From Kaistia defluvii (GTDB lineage: Bacteria > Pseudomonadota > Alphaproteobacteria > Rhizobiales > Kaistiaceae), in assembly GCF_040548815.1 (NCBI RefSeq), contig NZ_JBEPSM010000009.1, positions 1 to 5,588 of the forward strand: 5,588 nucleotides of DNA, read 5' to 3'. Positions 1 to 5,588 of this stretch are shown piece by piece. The first letter of the stretch is position 1. Each line of letters opens with the position of its first letter. The notes under the pieces are model-generated. The model was not told the origin of the DNA and did no database searches. It saw nothing but the letters and a program-made list of their open reading frames with translations. The position numbers and the translations under genes are program-made.

Positions 1-60
1 TGTCGCTCAGGCAGTAGTCATAATGGCTAGTTTATAGGCCGAATTATATCCAGCTATCTT

Positions 61-70
61 TTTGCGCAAA
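61..70. promoter_or_regulatory. Perfect 10-bp palindrome, possible LacI-type operator
   Basis: The sequence TTTGCGCAAA equals its own reverse complement and has a central CG step, the usual centre of LacI/GalR-family operators. It lies about 60 bases before the proposed start of the kinase gene and next to the likely promoter, a sensible place for a repressor or activator of a sugar operon. The palindrome is seen directly; assignment to a LacI-type regulator is inference, and no regulator gene is in the window. A 10-bp palindrome can occur by chance, so confidence is modest. Confidence 0.4.
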
Positions 71-76
71 TCGGGC

Positions 77-104
77 TTGCCAAATGTAATTACATTACTA
101 CAAA
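77..104 (+). promoter_or_regulatory. Possible sigma-70 promoter of the operon
   Basis: A -35-like TTGCCA (77-82, five of six consensus bases) is followed after 16 bases by a -10-like TACAAA (99-104, four of six). Transcription would begin near base 111, just ahead of the ACGGAGA ribosome binding site at 116-122. The region is much richer in A/T than the genes. A competing pair, TTGCGC (62-67) and TGTAAT (85-90) with a 17-base spacer, is also possible. Either would make the kinase gene the first of the transcript. Confidence 0.4.
83..96. promoter_or_regulatory. Perfect 14-bp palindrome within the promoter spacer, possible operator
   Basis: AATGTAATTACATT is a perfect 14-bp inverted repeat. 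It almost fills the spacer between the proposed -35 (77-82) and -10 (99-104), where bound protein would block RNA polymerase. The GT-N4-AC core resembles operators of GntR-family (FadR-type) regulators, but this is a loose match and other families are possible. It differs in sequence from the palindrome at 61-70, with centres 24 bases apart. The symmetry and position are seen; the role is inferred. Confidence 0.5.
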
Positions 105-130
105 TATGTCATCACACGGAGACCCATCCC

Positions 131-1021
131 TTGGCGCAAACTCTCTTTGTCGGTGACATCAGCCTGGATCTGAGCCTGCTGGCGCCCCATATGCCCGCGC
201 CGGACGAGAAGGTGCATTGCACCGGGTCGACCGAGGGAATTGGTGGGGTCGTCACCAATACGGCGGTCGCCTTCGGCCGCGCCGGCGGCGACGCCGTCCT
301 CTTCACGCCGCTCGGTACCGACCACGCCTCCGGCCAGATGCACCGGGAAGCGCACTCCCTGCCACTGGAGTTCCGGCCGGCCATCGTCCGCGGCGGGCTC
401 TGCCGGGTTGTGACGGTTATCGAGCCGCACGGCGAAAAGCGGCTGCTGCTCTATCCCGGTGTCACGATCTATCCTGAACTCGAAGCGATCGAGGCGGCTT
501 CCCTCGACGGCATCACCCATGTGCATACCGCCTGTTTCGGACCGGGCGCGGCGCTCCTGATCGAACGGGCGCGCGGTCTCGCCCTCTCCTGGTCGATTGA
601 TCTGGAGCCGGCCACGTTTCCAGCCGGCATCGACTCGCTCGCGGACGTGCTGGACGGCGCGACATTCGTATTCATCAACGACCGGGCAGCGAACAGCCTT
701 GGCGACGACCCGGTCGGCAGGCTGCGCGCCCTTGGCGTCGGCGCCGTGGTGCGGACGCGCGGCCCGCTCGGAGCCGAACTTCACGACGGCGATGGCGTGC
801 TGAGCGCCACCCCACCAACGGCCCTGGACATTGTCGACACGACCGGCGCCGGCGACTGCCTGGCCGGCTGGTTTCTCGCCGGCGTGGCAGCCGGCTGGCC
901 GATGGAACGTGTCCTCGCCAGGGCGGTCACCGCCGCCACCATCGCCTGCACGCGGGTCGGAGCCCAGACGGCGTACCCGACCTTCCCCGAAATCGAAACA
1001 TACGAAGAAACGAAGAGGTAG
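131..1021 (+). CDS. PfkB-family (ribokinase-like) carbohydrate kinase, TTG start
   Basis: This 296-residue cytoplasmic enzyme should transfer the gamma-phosphate of ATP to a sugar or sugar-like alcohol. The N-terminal strand LFVGDISLDL (residues 5-14) and the glycine pair G38-G39 followed by an N-x-A motif mark the PfkB substrate-binding half. The C-terminal signature DTTGAGD (236-242) gives the anion hole and the catalytic base D242. Length is normal for the family (about 300). The reading frame is open further upstream, to a TTG at 62, but those codons run through the palindromes and promoter and do not look like PfkB sequence. The TTG at 131 has ACGGAGA eight bases upstream (116-122) and begins the protein just before the first beta strand, so I chose it. 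The stop is one base before the next gene. Substrate is unknown; its operon partners suggest it phosphorylates whatever the transporter imports. Confidence 0.92.
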   Translation: MAQTLFVGDISLDLSLLAPHMPAPDEKVHCTGSTEGIGGVVTNTAVAFGRAGGDAVLFTPLGTDHASGQMHREAHSLPLEFRPAIVRGGLCRVVTVIEPHGEKRLLLYPGVTIYPELEAIEAASLDGITHVHTACFGPGAALLIERARGLALSWSIDLEPATFPAGIDSLADVLDGATFVFINDRAANSLGDDPVGRLRALGVGAVVRTRGPLGAELHDGDGVLSATPPTALDIVDTTGAGDCLAGWFLAGVAAGWPMERVLARAVTAATIACTRVGAQTAYPTFPEIETYEETKR

Positions 1022-1022
1022 G

Positions 1023-1868
1023 ATGTCTCCCCCGATCGTAATGCCGGCCAAGCCGAGCGCGCTGAAGGCGCATTTCTCCAAGTCGAAGCCGATCATCGGC
1101 GTTGTCCATCTGCGCTCGCTTCCCGGCGCGCCGCGCTATGAGGGCGAGCCGATGCGCGAGATCATCGCAGCGGCGATCAGGGATGTGCATACGCTCGTCG
1201 ATGGCGGCATCGACGGCATCATGATCGAGAACGCGAGCGACATGCCATTCTCGCGGCCGGAGCATATCGGCTTCGAGACCGTCGCCGCGCTATCGGCGAT
1301 CTGCCAGGAGGTCCGCAACGCCGTCAGCAACCCGATCGGCATCACCTGCGTGGCGAACGGCGCCATCGCCGGCCTCGCCGTCGCAAAGGCGGTCGGCGCG
1401 CGCTGGGTTCGCGTCAACCAGTGGGTCAATGCCTATGTCGCCAATGAGGGCTTCCTCAACGGCCCGGCGGCCGAGGCGCTGCGCTACCGCGCCCAGATCG
1501 GCGCCAAGGACGTCTCCATCTTCGCCGACGTGCATGTGAAGTTCGGCGCGCACGCCATCACCGCCGATCGCTCGATCACCGAGCAGGCGACCGATGCCGA
1601 ATGGTTCGACGCCGACGTGCTGATCGCGACCGGCACGCGTACGGGCTCGCCGACCCAGCCCGAAGAAGTCGGCGAAGTCCGCGCCGGCACCAACCTGCCC
1701 GTGATCGTCGGCTCCGGCCTTTCGCCCGAACAGGTGCCTTCGCTGATGGCCGTCGCCGACGGCGCGATCGTCGGCCAGTGGCTCAAGGTCGACTCGCGCT
1801 GGTGGAACCCGGTCGATCCGGGGCGCGTCGAGCGGCTGATGAACGCGGTCGAAAAGGCACGCACATGA
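1023..1868 (+). CDS. BtpA/SgcQ-family TIM-barrel protein
   Basis: The 281-residue product belongs to the family of cyanobacterial BtpA (linked to photosystem I biogenesis) and E. coli SgcQ (a predicted TIM-barrel enzyme of a sugar operon). Visible family motifs are KPIIGVVHLRSLPGAP (22-37), a DGIMIENASDMPF stretch around residue 70, WVRVN (128-132), FADVHVK (167-173), TGTRTGSP (203-210), GSGLS (230-234) and ADGAIVGQ (245-252). The last two are the typical phosphate-binding end of a TIM barrel, so a phosphorylated ligand is likely. No biochemical reaction is firmly known to me for the family. Several positions usually conserved look changed here (see findings). The ATG at 1023 follows the kinase stop by one base and has AAGAGG four bases upstream; an ATG at 1041 is an alternative. 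The 3' end overlaps the next start. A role in the catabolism of a kinase product is inferred. Confidence 0.88.
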   Translation: MSPPIVMPAKPSALKAHFSKSKPIIGVVHLRSLPGAPRYEGEPMREIIAAAIRDVHTLVDGGIDGIMIENASDMPFSRPEHIGFETVAALSAICQEVRNAVSNPIGITCVANGAIAGLAVAKAVGARWVRVNQWVNAYVANEGFLNGPAAEALRYRAQIGAKDVSIFADVHVKFGAHAITADRSITEQATDAEWFDADVLIATGTRTGSPTQPEEVGEVRAGTNLPVIVGSGLSPEQVPSLMAVADGAIVGQWLKVDSRWWNPVDPGRVERLMNAVEKART

Positions 1869-2599
1869 CCAGCCTCACCGGAGATACGGACGTCTTCTCC
1901 ACGGCCTCTTTCGGCGCGTCGCCGAAGGCTTCGGTGATGTTCGTCGCCACGCGGCAGGATGACCTGCCCGGCATCTATGGCGAGGCGCATCGCCGCGCCA
2001 TTCTCGCCGTTCTCGATGAACTCGCCGCCGAAGGATGGACGCTGTCGCTGCGCCGGGTTTTCGATCCGGAAGCTCCGAACGCACCACGCGCACTGGCAAC
2101 GGGCTTCACCCACTCGCACGACATCGCCGGCGTCTTCGAGGCGCCCGATCTCGAAAGCGCGCTTGCCGGAACGGTTCGGCTGGAAAAAGCCGGCTGGGCC
2201 CGCGCGTTCCGCACGGAGTGGCTAATGGGGGTAAAAGAGTTCGCGCCCGTTATGGGCAAGGGCGCGCTCACCGACCATGGCTGGTCGTTCCTCGCCTTAT
2301 GGGAGTGGAACGACCAATGGTGCGAGGCGACGCCAGCCGAGCGGACCGAATACGACTTCGAGTGCGATATCGCCTTCAAGGGCGATCTGGCCCTCGGCGT
2401 CAACATCGCCGGCCGCCACCGCCTGGACTGGTCGCATGGCTGGCACCATCTCGGCGCCTGGGAGATCGACGGCCCCGATACGGCCGATGCCGCCATTCGC
2501 GGCCATGAAGAAGTAGCCGATTTCAAGTTCACCACATCGCGTCACATCGTGGGCCGGCTCGAGCCGCTCGCGGAGCTCATTGCGCCGAGGCACGCCTGA
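1865..2599 (+). CDS. Unrecognised protein, probably two tandem ferredoxin-like domains
   Basis: I do not recognise this 244-residue protein. It has no signal peptide or membrane segment and should be cytoplasmic. It appears to hold two similar halves. Residues 24-130 run strand, helix (AHRRAILAVLDELAAEG, 41-57), strand, strand (GVFEAPD, 89-95), helix, and a segment with W119. Residues 140-239 end in a comparable strand (GAWEIDGPD, 197-205), helix and strand ending near SRHIVGR (225-231). This order suggests tandem alpha/beta ferredoxin-like (dimeric alpha-beta-barrel) folds. The second half is rich in Trp and His: W140, W146, W148, W152, W189, W193, W199, and H185, H191, H194, H195. These could line a ligand or metal pocket. 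The start is fixed by the ATGA overlap with the BtpA-family gene (ATG at 1865) and AAAAGG seven bases upstream. The stop is one base before the next gene. The coding call is strong; function is unknown. Confidence 0.88.
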   Translation: MTSLTGDTDVFSTASFGASPKASVMFVATRQDDLPGIYGEAHRRAILAVLDELAAEGWTLSLRRVFDPEAPNAPRALATGFTHSHDIAGVFEAPDLESALAGTVRLEKAGWARAFRTEWLMGVKEFAPVMGKGALTDHGWSFLALWEWNDQWCEATPAERTEYDFECDIAFKGDLALGVNIAGRHRLDWSHGWHHLGAWEIDGPDTADAAIRGHEEVADFKFTTSRHIVGRLEPLAELIAPRHA

Positions 2600-2600
2600 C

Positions 2601-2900
2601 ATGACTCAATCCGTCTGGATCCACTATTCCCGCCCGCGCCCGCACTGGTACCTCCTCGACGAGGCGCAGAAGCTTACCCTGACCGAGGCCTGGCAGGCCG
2701 TTCGCGACAAGGCCAGCGCCGGCGGCGCCCAGTATAATGGCCGCTTCCACATCCGCGGCCAGCACGACTTCCAGGAAGTCGAGATCTGGAAGTTCGCCTC
2801 GACGACCGAAGCATTCGAGCATTGGCAGGCGCTATGCGCCGCCCGCTACAACGAGTTCTTCGCGTTCTCCAACAATATCGGCCTGGAAACGGGCACATGA
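2601..2900 (+). CDS. Unrecognised 99-residue alpha/beta protein
   Basis: This small soluble protein is not one I can name. It begins with a strand containing WIHYSRP (6-12), followed by a helix with W31 (about 28-39). Next comes a G-R-x-H segment (47-50), then strands through H55 and VEIWKFAS (60-67), a helix (TEAFEHWQALCAARY, 69-83) and a final strand with FAFSNN (87-92). The pattern is that of a single ferredoxin-like domain, which normally works as a dimer. The segment from residue 46 onward matches the end of the preceding gene product in spacing: a G-R-[x]n-H stretch, a strand with Trp, then a helix and strand. The start ATG at 2601 lies one base after the previous stop, with GAGG at 2587-2590. 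Its last codons overlap the ATPase start as ATGA. Composition matches the neighbours, so transfer of this gene alone is not indicated. Function unknown; a role beside the preceding protein is inferred. Confidence 0.85.
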   Translation: MTQSVWIHYSRPRPHWYLLDEAQKLTLTEAWQAVRDKASAGGAQYNGRFHIRGQHDFQEVEIWKFASTTEAFEHWQALCAARYNEFFAFSNNIGLETGT

Positions 2901-3661
2901 GCGAGCCGCTGCTCGAGGCGACAGGCATCCGGCGCACATTCGGCCATGTGCAGGCGCTGAAAGGCGCCGACTTCCGGGTCATGCCAGGCGAGATTGTCGC
3001 CCTGATCGGCGACAATGGCGCGGGCAAATCAACCCTGGTCAAGATCCTGTCGGGCGCGGACCGCCCGACCGGGGGCACGTTGCGGGTCGAGGGACGGGAG
3101 GTCAGCTTCACCTCTCCGCTCGATGCCCAGGATTGCGGCATCGCAACCGTCTATCAGGATCTGGCGCTCGCGCCGGATCTGACGCCTGCCGACAATCTGT
3201 TTCTCGGACGCGAATTGGTGCGCAAGGACTGGCTCGGTAGGTTCGGCTTCCTCGACCGACGCGAGATGCAGCGTCAGGCGATCGAGCAATTCGCCAAGCT
3301 CGGCGTGCAGTTGCGGTCGCAGCGCGTCTCGATCGCATCGCTTTCGGGCGGCCAGCGCCAGTCCGTCGCCATCGCCCGCGCCGCGATGTGGGCAAGCAAG
3401 CTGGTCATCCTCGATGAACCGACGGCAGCGCTTGGCGTCGTCCAGACGGCGCGCGTGCTGGATCTCTGCAAGCGCGTCCGCGACGCCGGCACCTCGGTGA
3501 TTTTGATCAGCCACAACATGCCCCAGGTCCTCGAAGTGGCGGATCGCATCCAGGTCCTGCGCCTCGGTCAGACCGTCGCCGATCTGAAGGCCTCGGAGAC
3601 CAGCGTCAACGACCTGGTCCGCGAAATGACCAGCGGACAAGCCAAGGAGATGGCAGCATGA
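2897..3661 (+). CDS. Sugar ABC transporter ATP-binding protein, single nucleotide-binding domain
   Basis: This 254-residue ATPase powers uptake at the cytoplasmic face of the inner membrane, with the permease encoded next. All core ABC motifs are present: Walker A GDNGAGKST (38-46), Q-loop YQD (86-88), signature LSGGQRQ (149-155), Walker B LVILDEP (169-175) with catalytic E174, and the switch histidine H206 in ISHNM. The D-loop region reads AALGV rather than SALD, as is common in the ribose/fructose-type carbohydrate importers (Frc, Rbs). Unlike RbsA or XylG, which carry two fused ATPase domains in about 500 residues, this has only one. That is like rhizobial FrcA, and it presumably acts as a homodimer. 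The ATG at 2897 overlaps the preceding stop as ATGA; the Shine-Dalgarno is weak, so translation probably depends on coupling. An upstream in-frame extension would run through the preceding gene and lacks family similarity. Confidence 0.95.
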   Translation: MSEPLLEATGIRRTFGHVQALKGADFRVMPGEIVALIGDNGAGKSTLVKILSGADRPTGGTLRVEGREVSFTSPLDAQDCGIATVYQDLALAPDLTPADNLFLGRELVRKDWLGRFGFLDRREMQRQAIEQFAKLGVQLRSQRVSIASLSGGQRQSVAIARAAMWASKLVILDEPTAALGVVQTARVLDLCKRVRDAGTSVILISHNMPQVLEVADRIQVLRLGQTVADLKASETSVNDLVREMTSGQAKEMAA

Positions 3662-4692
3662 GCAACGACCTTGCCATTGCACCCGTCGAGACCACCGAAG
3701 AGCGTTTGCTGCGCCTCGTCGCCAGCGGCTGGATTTTTCTCCTGCTCGTCGCGCTGATCACGATCTTCTTGGTGCTGCGTCCGGCCCAGTTCGGCTCGGG
3801 CTACAACATCCAGCAACTCTCGATCAATGCCGCCATCCTGCTCGTCCTCGCTGTCGGGCAGACCTACGTCATCATCACCGGTGGCATCGACCTGTCAGTC
3901 GGCTCCGTGCTGGTATTTGCCTCCGTCGTCTCGGCAAAGCTGATGCTTCTGCTTTCCGGCGCGGATGGCACCACTTACGGCACGACCAGCGCCGGTTGGG
4001 ACATCATCGCCATCGGCATCCTGGCTTCGATGGCGGTCGGAGCCTTGTGGGGTGCGCTCAACGGCTTCCTGATCGCGGTCGCCAAGATCCCGGCGCTGAT
4101 CGTCACGCTCGGCAGCATGGGCATGGCGCTAGGTGGCGCGCAGATTCTGTCGGGCGGCGTCGATGTCCGCGCCATGCCGGAAATGCTGGTCAATTATATC
4201 GGCTCCGGCCGCGTGCTCGGCATCCCGGCGCTGGTGGTCATCGCCGCCGTCACCGTGGTGCTGGCCGGGATCGTGCTTCATCTCACCCGCTTCGGCATGC
4301 ATGTGTTCGCCGTCGGATCGAACACAGAAGCCAGCCGACGCAGCGGCATTCCCACCACGGCCCGGCTGATCCAGGTCTATGCGATCTCCGGGTTGATGGC
4401 GGGCATCGCCGCCGTCATGGCGAATGCCCGCTTCTCCACCACCACCATCAACGGCCACGCGATGGACAGCCTCGCGACCATCTCGGCCGTCGTGCTGGGC
4501 GGGACCAGCCTGTTCGGTGGTGTCGGCAGCGTTTTCGGCACCGTGGTCGGGGTCTTCATCCCGATCATTCTTCTCAATGGTTTCGTCATCCTGGGCATTC
4601 CGCCGTTCTGGCAGACCGTCGCCATGGGTGCCGTCCTGATCCTCGCCGTCTGGATAGACCAACTCAAGCGACGGCTTCGCAAACGGAGCTAG
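3658..4692 (+). CDS. Sugar ABC transporter permease (RbsC/FrcC family)
   Basis: This 344-residue inner-membrane protein forms the translocation channel of the carbohydrate importer. A polar N-terminus (1-22) is followed by roughly eight to ten hydrophobic segments, the clearest near residues 25-41, 57-74, 78-98, 113-141, 186-208, 236-255 and 272-337. The family signature ITGGIDLSVGS is at 73-83. The cytoplasmic coupling loop, with FGMHVFAVGSNTEASRRSGI before the later helices, matches the usual site of contact with the ATPase. Length is typical for RbsC/FrcC. The C-terminus is basic (LKRRLRKRS), consistent with a cytoplasmic end. The ATG at 3658 overlaps the ATPase stop as ATGA, and AAGGAGA (3644-3650) stands seven bases upstream. 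Only one permease gene is present, so the channel is presumably a homodimer. Substrate specificity cannot be read from it. Confidence 0.96.
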   Translation: MSNDLAIAPVETTEERLLRLVASGWIFLLLVALITIFLVLRPAQFGSGYNIQQLSINAAILLVLAVGQTYVIITGGIDLSVGSVLVFASVVSAKLMLLLSGADGTTYGTTSAGWDIIAIGILASMAVGALWGALNGFLIAVAKIPALIVTLGSMGMALGGAQILSGGVDVRAMPEMLVNYIGSGRVLGIPALVVIAAVTVVLAGIVLHLTRFGMHVFAVGSNTEASRRSGIPTTARLIQVYAISGLMAGIAAVMANARFSTTTINGHAMDSLATISAVVLGGTSLFGGVGSVFGTVVGVFIPIILLNGFVILGIPPFWQTVAMGAVLILAVWIDQLKRRLRKRS

Positions 4693-4736
4693 TGCCAAGC
4701 ACAGCGCCGCAATATCCAAAAAAGGGGAACTAGAAG
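4692..4736 (+). other. Intercistronic spacer with weak hairpin and strong ribosome binding site
   Basis: This is the only gap of more than one base between genes of the operon. GTGC (4692-4695) and GCAC (4699-4702) can pair around a three-base loop, but a four-pair stem without a following T-run is too weak to call a terminator. AAGGGGA (4722-4728), eight bases before the ATG at 4737, is the strongest Shine-Dalgarno in the window. It fits the need for excess binding protein over membrane components. Confidence 0.5.
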
Positions 4737-5588
4737 ATGACCAAATCCATCGTTACCGCGGCTATGGCCCTCGCCATGGCATCGTTGGGCGCATCCAGCG
4801 CCTTTGCCCAGGACAAGGGCACTGTCGCTCTTGTGCTCGGCTCCAGCGGCAGCCCGTTTTATCAGGCCATGCAGTGCGGCGCGCAGGCCCGTGCGAAGGA
4901 ACTTGGCCTCACGCTTACCGTTTCGGCCGCCGACCAGTTTGCCGCCGACGCGCAGATCCCCGTCGTCAACGCCGTCACCGCAGGCGGCCCCAATGTCGCG
5001 GCGATCGTGCCGACCGACATGCAGGCGCTGATCCCACCCATGCGCGAACTGGCCGAGCGCGGCACTAAGGTGATCACGGTCGACCAGACCATCGCCGACC
5101 CGTCAATCCTCAAGACCCAGGTCCTGACTGACAACAAGGCCGGCGGCGGCATGGCGGCGGACGCGCTGGCCAAGCTGATCGACGGCAAGGGCAAGGTGCT
5201 CGTTATCACCCAACCGCCGGGCTCGCTAGCCCAGGACGCCCGCGAGGCCGGCTTCGCGGAGACGTTGAAGGCCAAGTACCCGGACATCCAGTATCTCGGT
5301 CCGCAGTACCAGTCGAACGACCCGCAGCGCGCCGCCGAGATCATCACCTCGACGCTGTCTGCCCACCCGGACCTCGCCGGCGTGTTCTCGACCAACGACC
5401 AAGGCGCGATCGGCGCGATTACCGGCTTGCGCCAGGCCGGGGCGGTCGGCAAGGTCAAGATGGTTGCCTATGACGCCGCCAGCGCCGAAGTCGCCGCACT
5501 CAAGAACGGCGAACTGCAGGGCCTGATCGCCCAGAGCCCGAGCCAGCAGGGCGCGGTCGCCATGGACATCGCTGCTAAGCTGATCGCC
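4737..5588 (+). CDS. Periplasmic sugar-binding protein of the ABC transporter (RbsB-like), 3' end cut by the window
   Basis: The first 284 residues are present and the frame is still open at the edge; family members are about 310-340 residues, so some 30-50 are missing. An N-terminal Sec signal peptide is clear: basic residue K3, a hydrophobic Ala/Leu/Met stretch, and the cleavage site AFA-Q after residue 24. The mature protein is a type I periplasmic binding protein (Peripla_BP_4-like). It opens with a strand and GSPFYQAM (38-45) near the ligand cleft. Further family features are VITVDQTIAD (112-121), TDN (131-133), R169 in the QDAREAGF helix, TNDQGAIGA (219-227), YDAA (245-248) and IAQSPSQQG (264-272). 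These correspond to ligand-contacting loops in ribose and fructose binding proteins. It captures the substrate in the periplasm and delivers it to the permease. A single cysteine, C47, is in the mature part seen. The start is set by the signal peptide and the strong Shine-Dalgarno at 4722-4728. Confidence 0.95.
   Translation, partial: MTKSIVTAAMALAMASLGASSAFAQDKGTVALVLGSSGSPFYQAMQCGAQARAKELGLTLTVSAADQFAADAQIPVVNAVTAGGPNVAAIVPTDMQALIPPMRELAERGTKVITVDQTIADPSILKTQVLTDNKAGGGMAADALAKLIDGKGKVLVITQPPGSLAQDAREAGFAETLKAKYPDIQYLGPQYQSNDPQRAAEIITSTLSAHPDLAGVFSTNDQGAIGAITGLRQAGAVGKVKMVAYDAASAEVAALKNGELQGLIAQSPSQQGAVAMDIAAKLIA

Noticed and set aside
1..60. Tail of an upstream gene or start of a divergent regulator gene
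   Set aside because: All three + frames meet a stop within the first 36 bases with no recognisable protein end. A minus-strand ATG at 19-21 runs into TGA after four codons. Nothing can be called.
98..1096. Long open frame of 332 codons on the minus strand opposite the kinase gene
   Set aside because: It is a mirror of the high-GC kinase gene in the opposite strand, with low-complexity Arg/Gly/Asp-rich translation and no recognisable domain. The + strand has clear PfkB motifs.
4692..4702. GTGC-CAA-GCAC hairpin as a transcription terminator after the permease
   Set aside because: Only four base pairs and no U-tract follow, and the next gene belongs to the same transporter. It is too weak for a terminator.
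3996..4733. 245-codon + strand frame overlapping the permease
   Set aside because: The translation is Arg/His/Gly-rich with no family features, as expected from an alternate frame of a GC-rich membrane-protein gene. The permease frame carries ITGGIDLSVGS and the hydrophobic segments.
4862..5458. 198-codon minus-strand frame opposite the binding-protein gene
   Set aside because: The + strand frame has a signal peptide, a strong ribosome binding site and periplasmic-binding-protein motifs. The minus frame shows none of these.
1..5588. CRISPR arrays, insertion sequences, tRNA genes, defence or phage genes
   Set aside because: No repeated units, terminal inverted repeats, transposase motifs, cloverleaf sequences or defence domains are visible. 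The window is filled by one metabolic and transport operon.

Overview
The window looks like a chromosomal or megaplasmid segment of a GC-rich alphaproteobacterium, most likely of the Hyphomicrobiales (Rhizobium/Mesorhizobium/Bosea-like). This rests on the strong G/C bias at third codon positions, the Sec signal peptide style, and an ABC sugar transporter resembling the rhizobial Frc/Rbs-type systems. The genus cannot be fixed from the sequence alone.

Layout: about 130 bases of AT-rich non-coding DNA open the window. They hold a probable promoter and two perfect palindromes (61-70 and 83-96) that look like repressor operators. Seven genes follow, all on the + strand, with no coding gap above 44 bases: (1) a PfkB-family sugar kinase, 131-1021, probably starting at TTG; (2) a BtpA/SgcQ-family TIM-barrel protein, 1023-1868; (3) an unrecognised 244-residue protein that looks like two related alpha/beta domains, 1865-2599; (4) an unrecognised 99-residue single-domain protein, 2601-2900; (5) a sugar ABC transporter ATPase, 2897-3661; (6) its permease, 3658-4692; (7) its periplasmic binding protein, 4737 to beyond the right edge. 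Junctions 1/2 and 3/4 are separated by one base, and 2/3, 4/5 and 5/6 are ATGA overlaps, so this is almost certainly one translationally coupled operon. The only real gap (44 bases) precedes the binding-protein gene, which has the strongest ribosome binding site.

How the genes may work together (inference): the binding protein, permease and ATPase import a sugar-like compound across the inner membrane. The PfkB kinase phosphorylates it. The BtpA-family protein, whose C-terminal end carries phosphate-binding TIM-barrel motifs, probably acts on the phosphorylated product. The two small alpha/beta proteins have no assignable function, but their position inside the operon suggests a step or accessory role in the same pathway. 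No standard aldolase, isomerase, dehydrogenase or regulator is visible here; such genes may lie outside the window. The substrate cannot be read from the sequence.

The most interesting content is the combination of a diverged BtpA-family protein with two uncharacterised proteins that seem to share one fold, locked between a sugar kinase and a sugar importer. This could be an undescribed sugar or sugar-derivative catabolic route.
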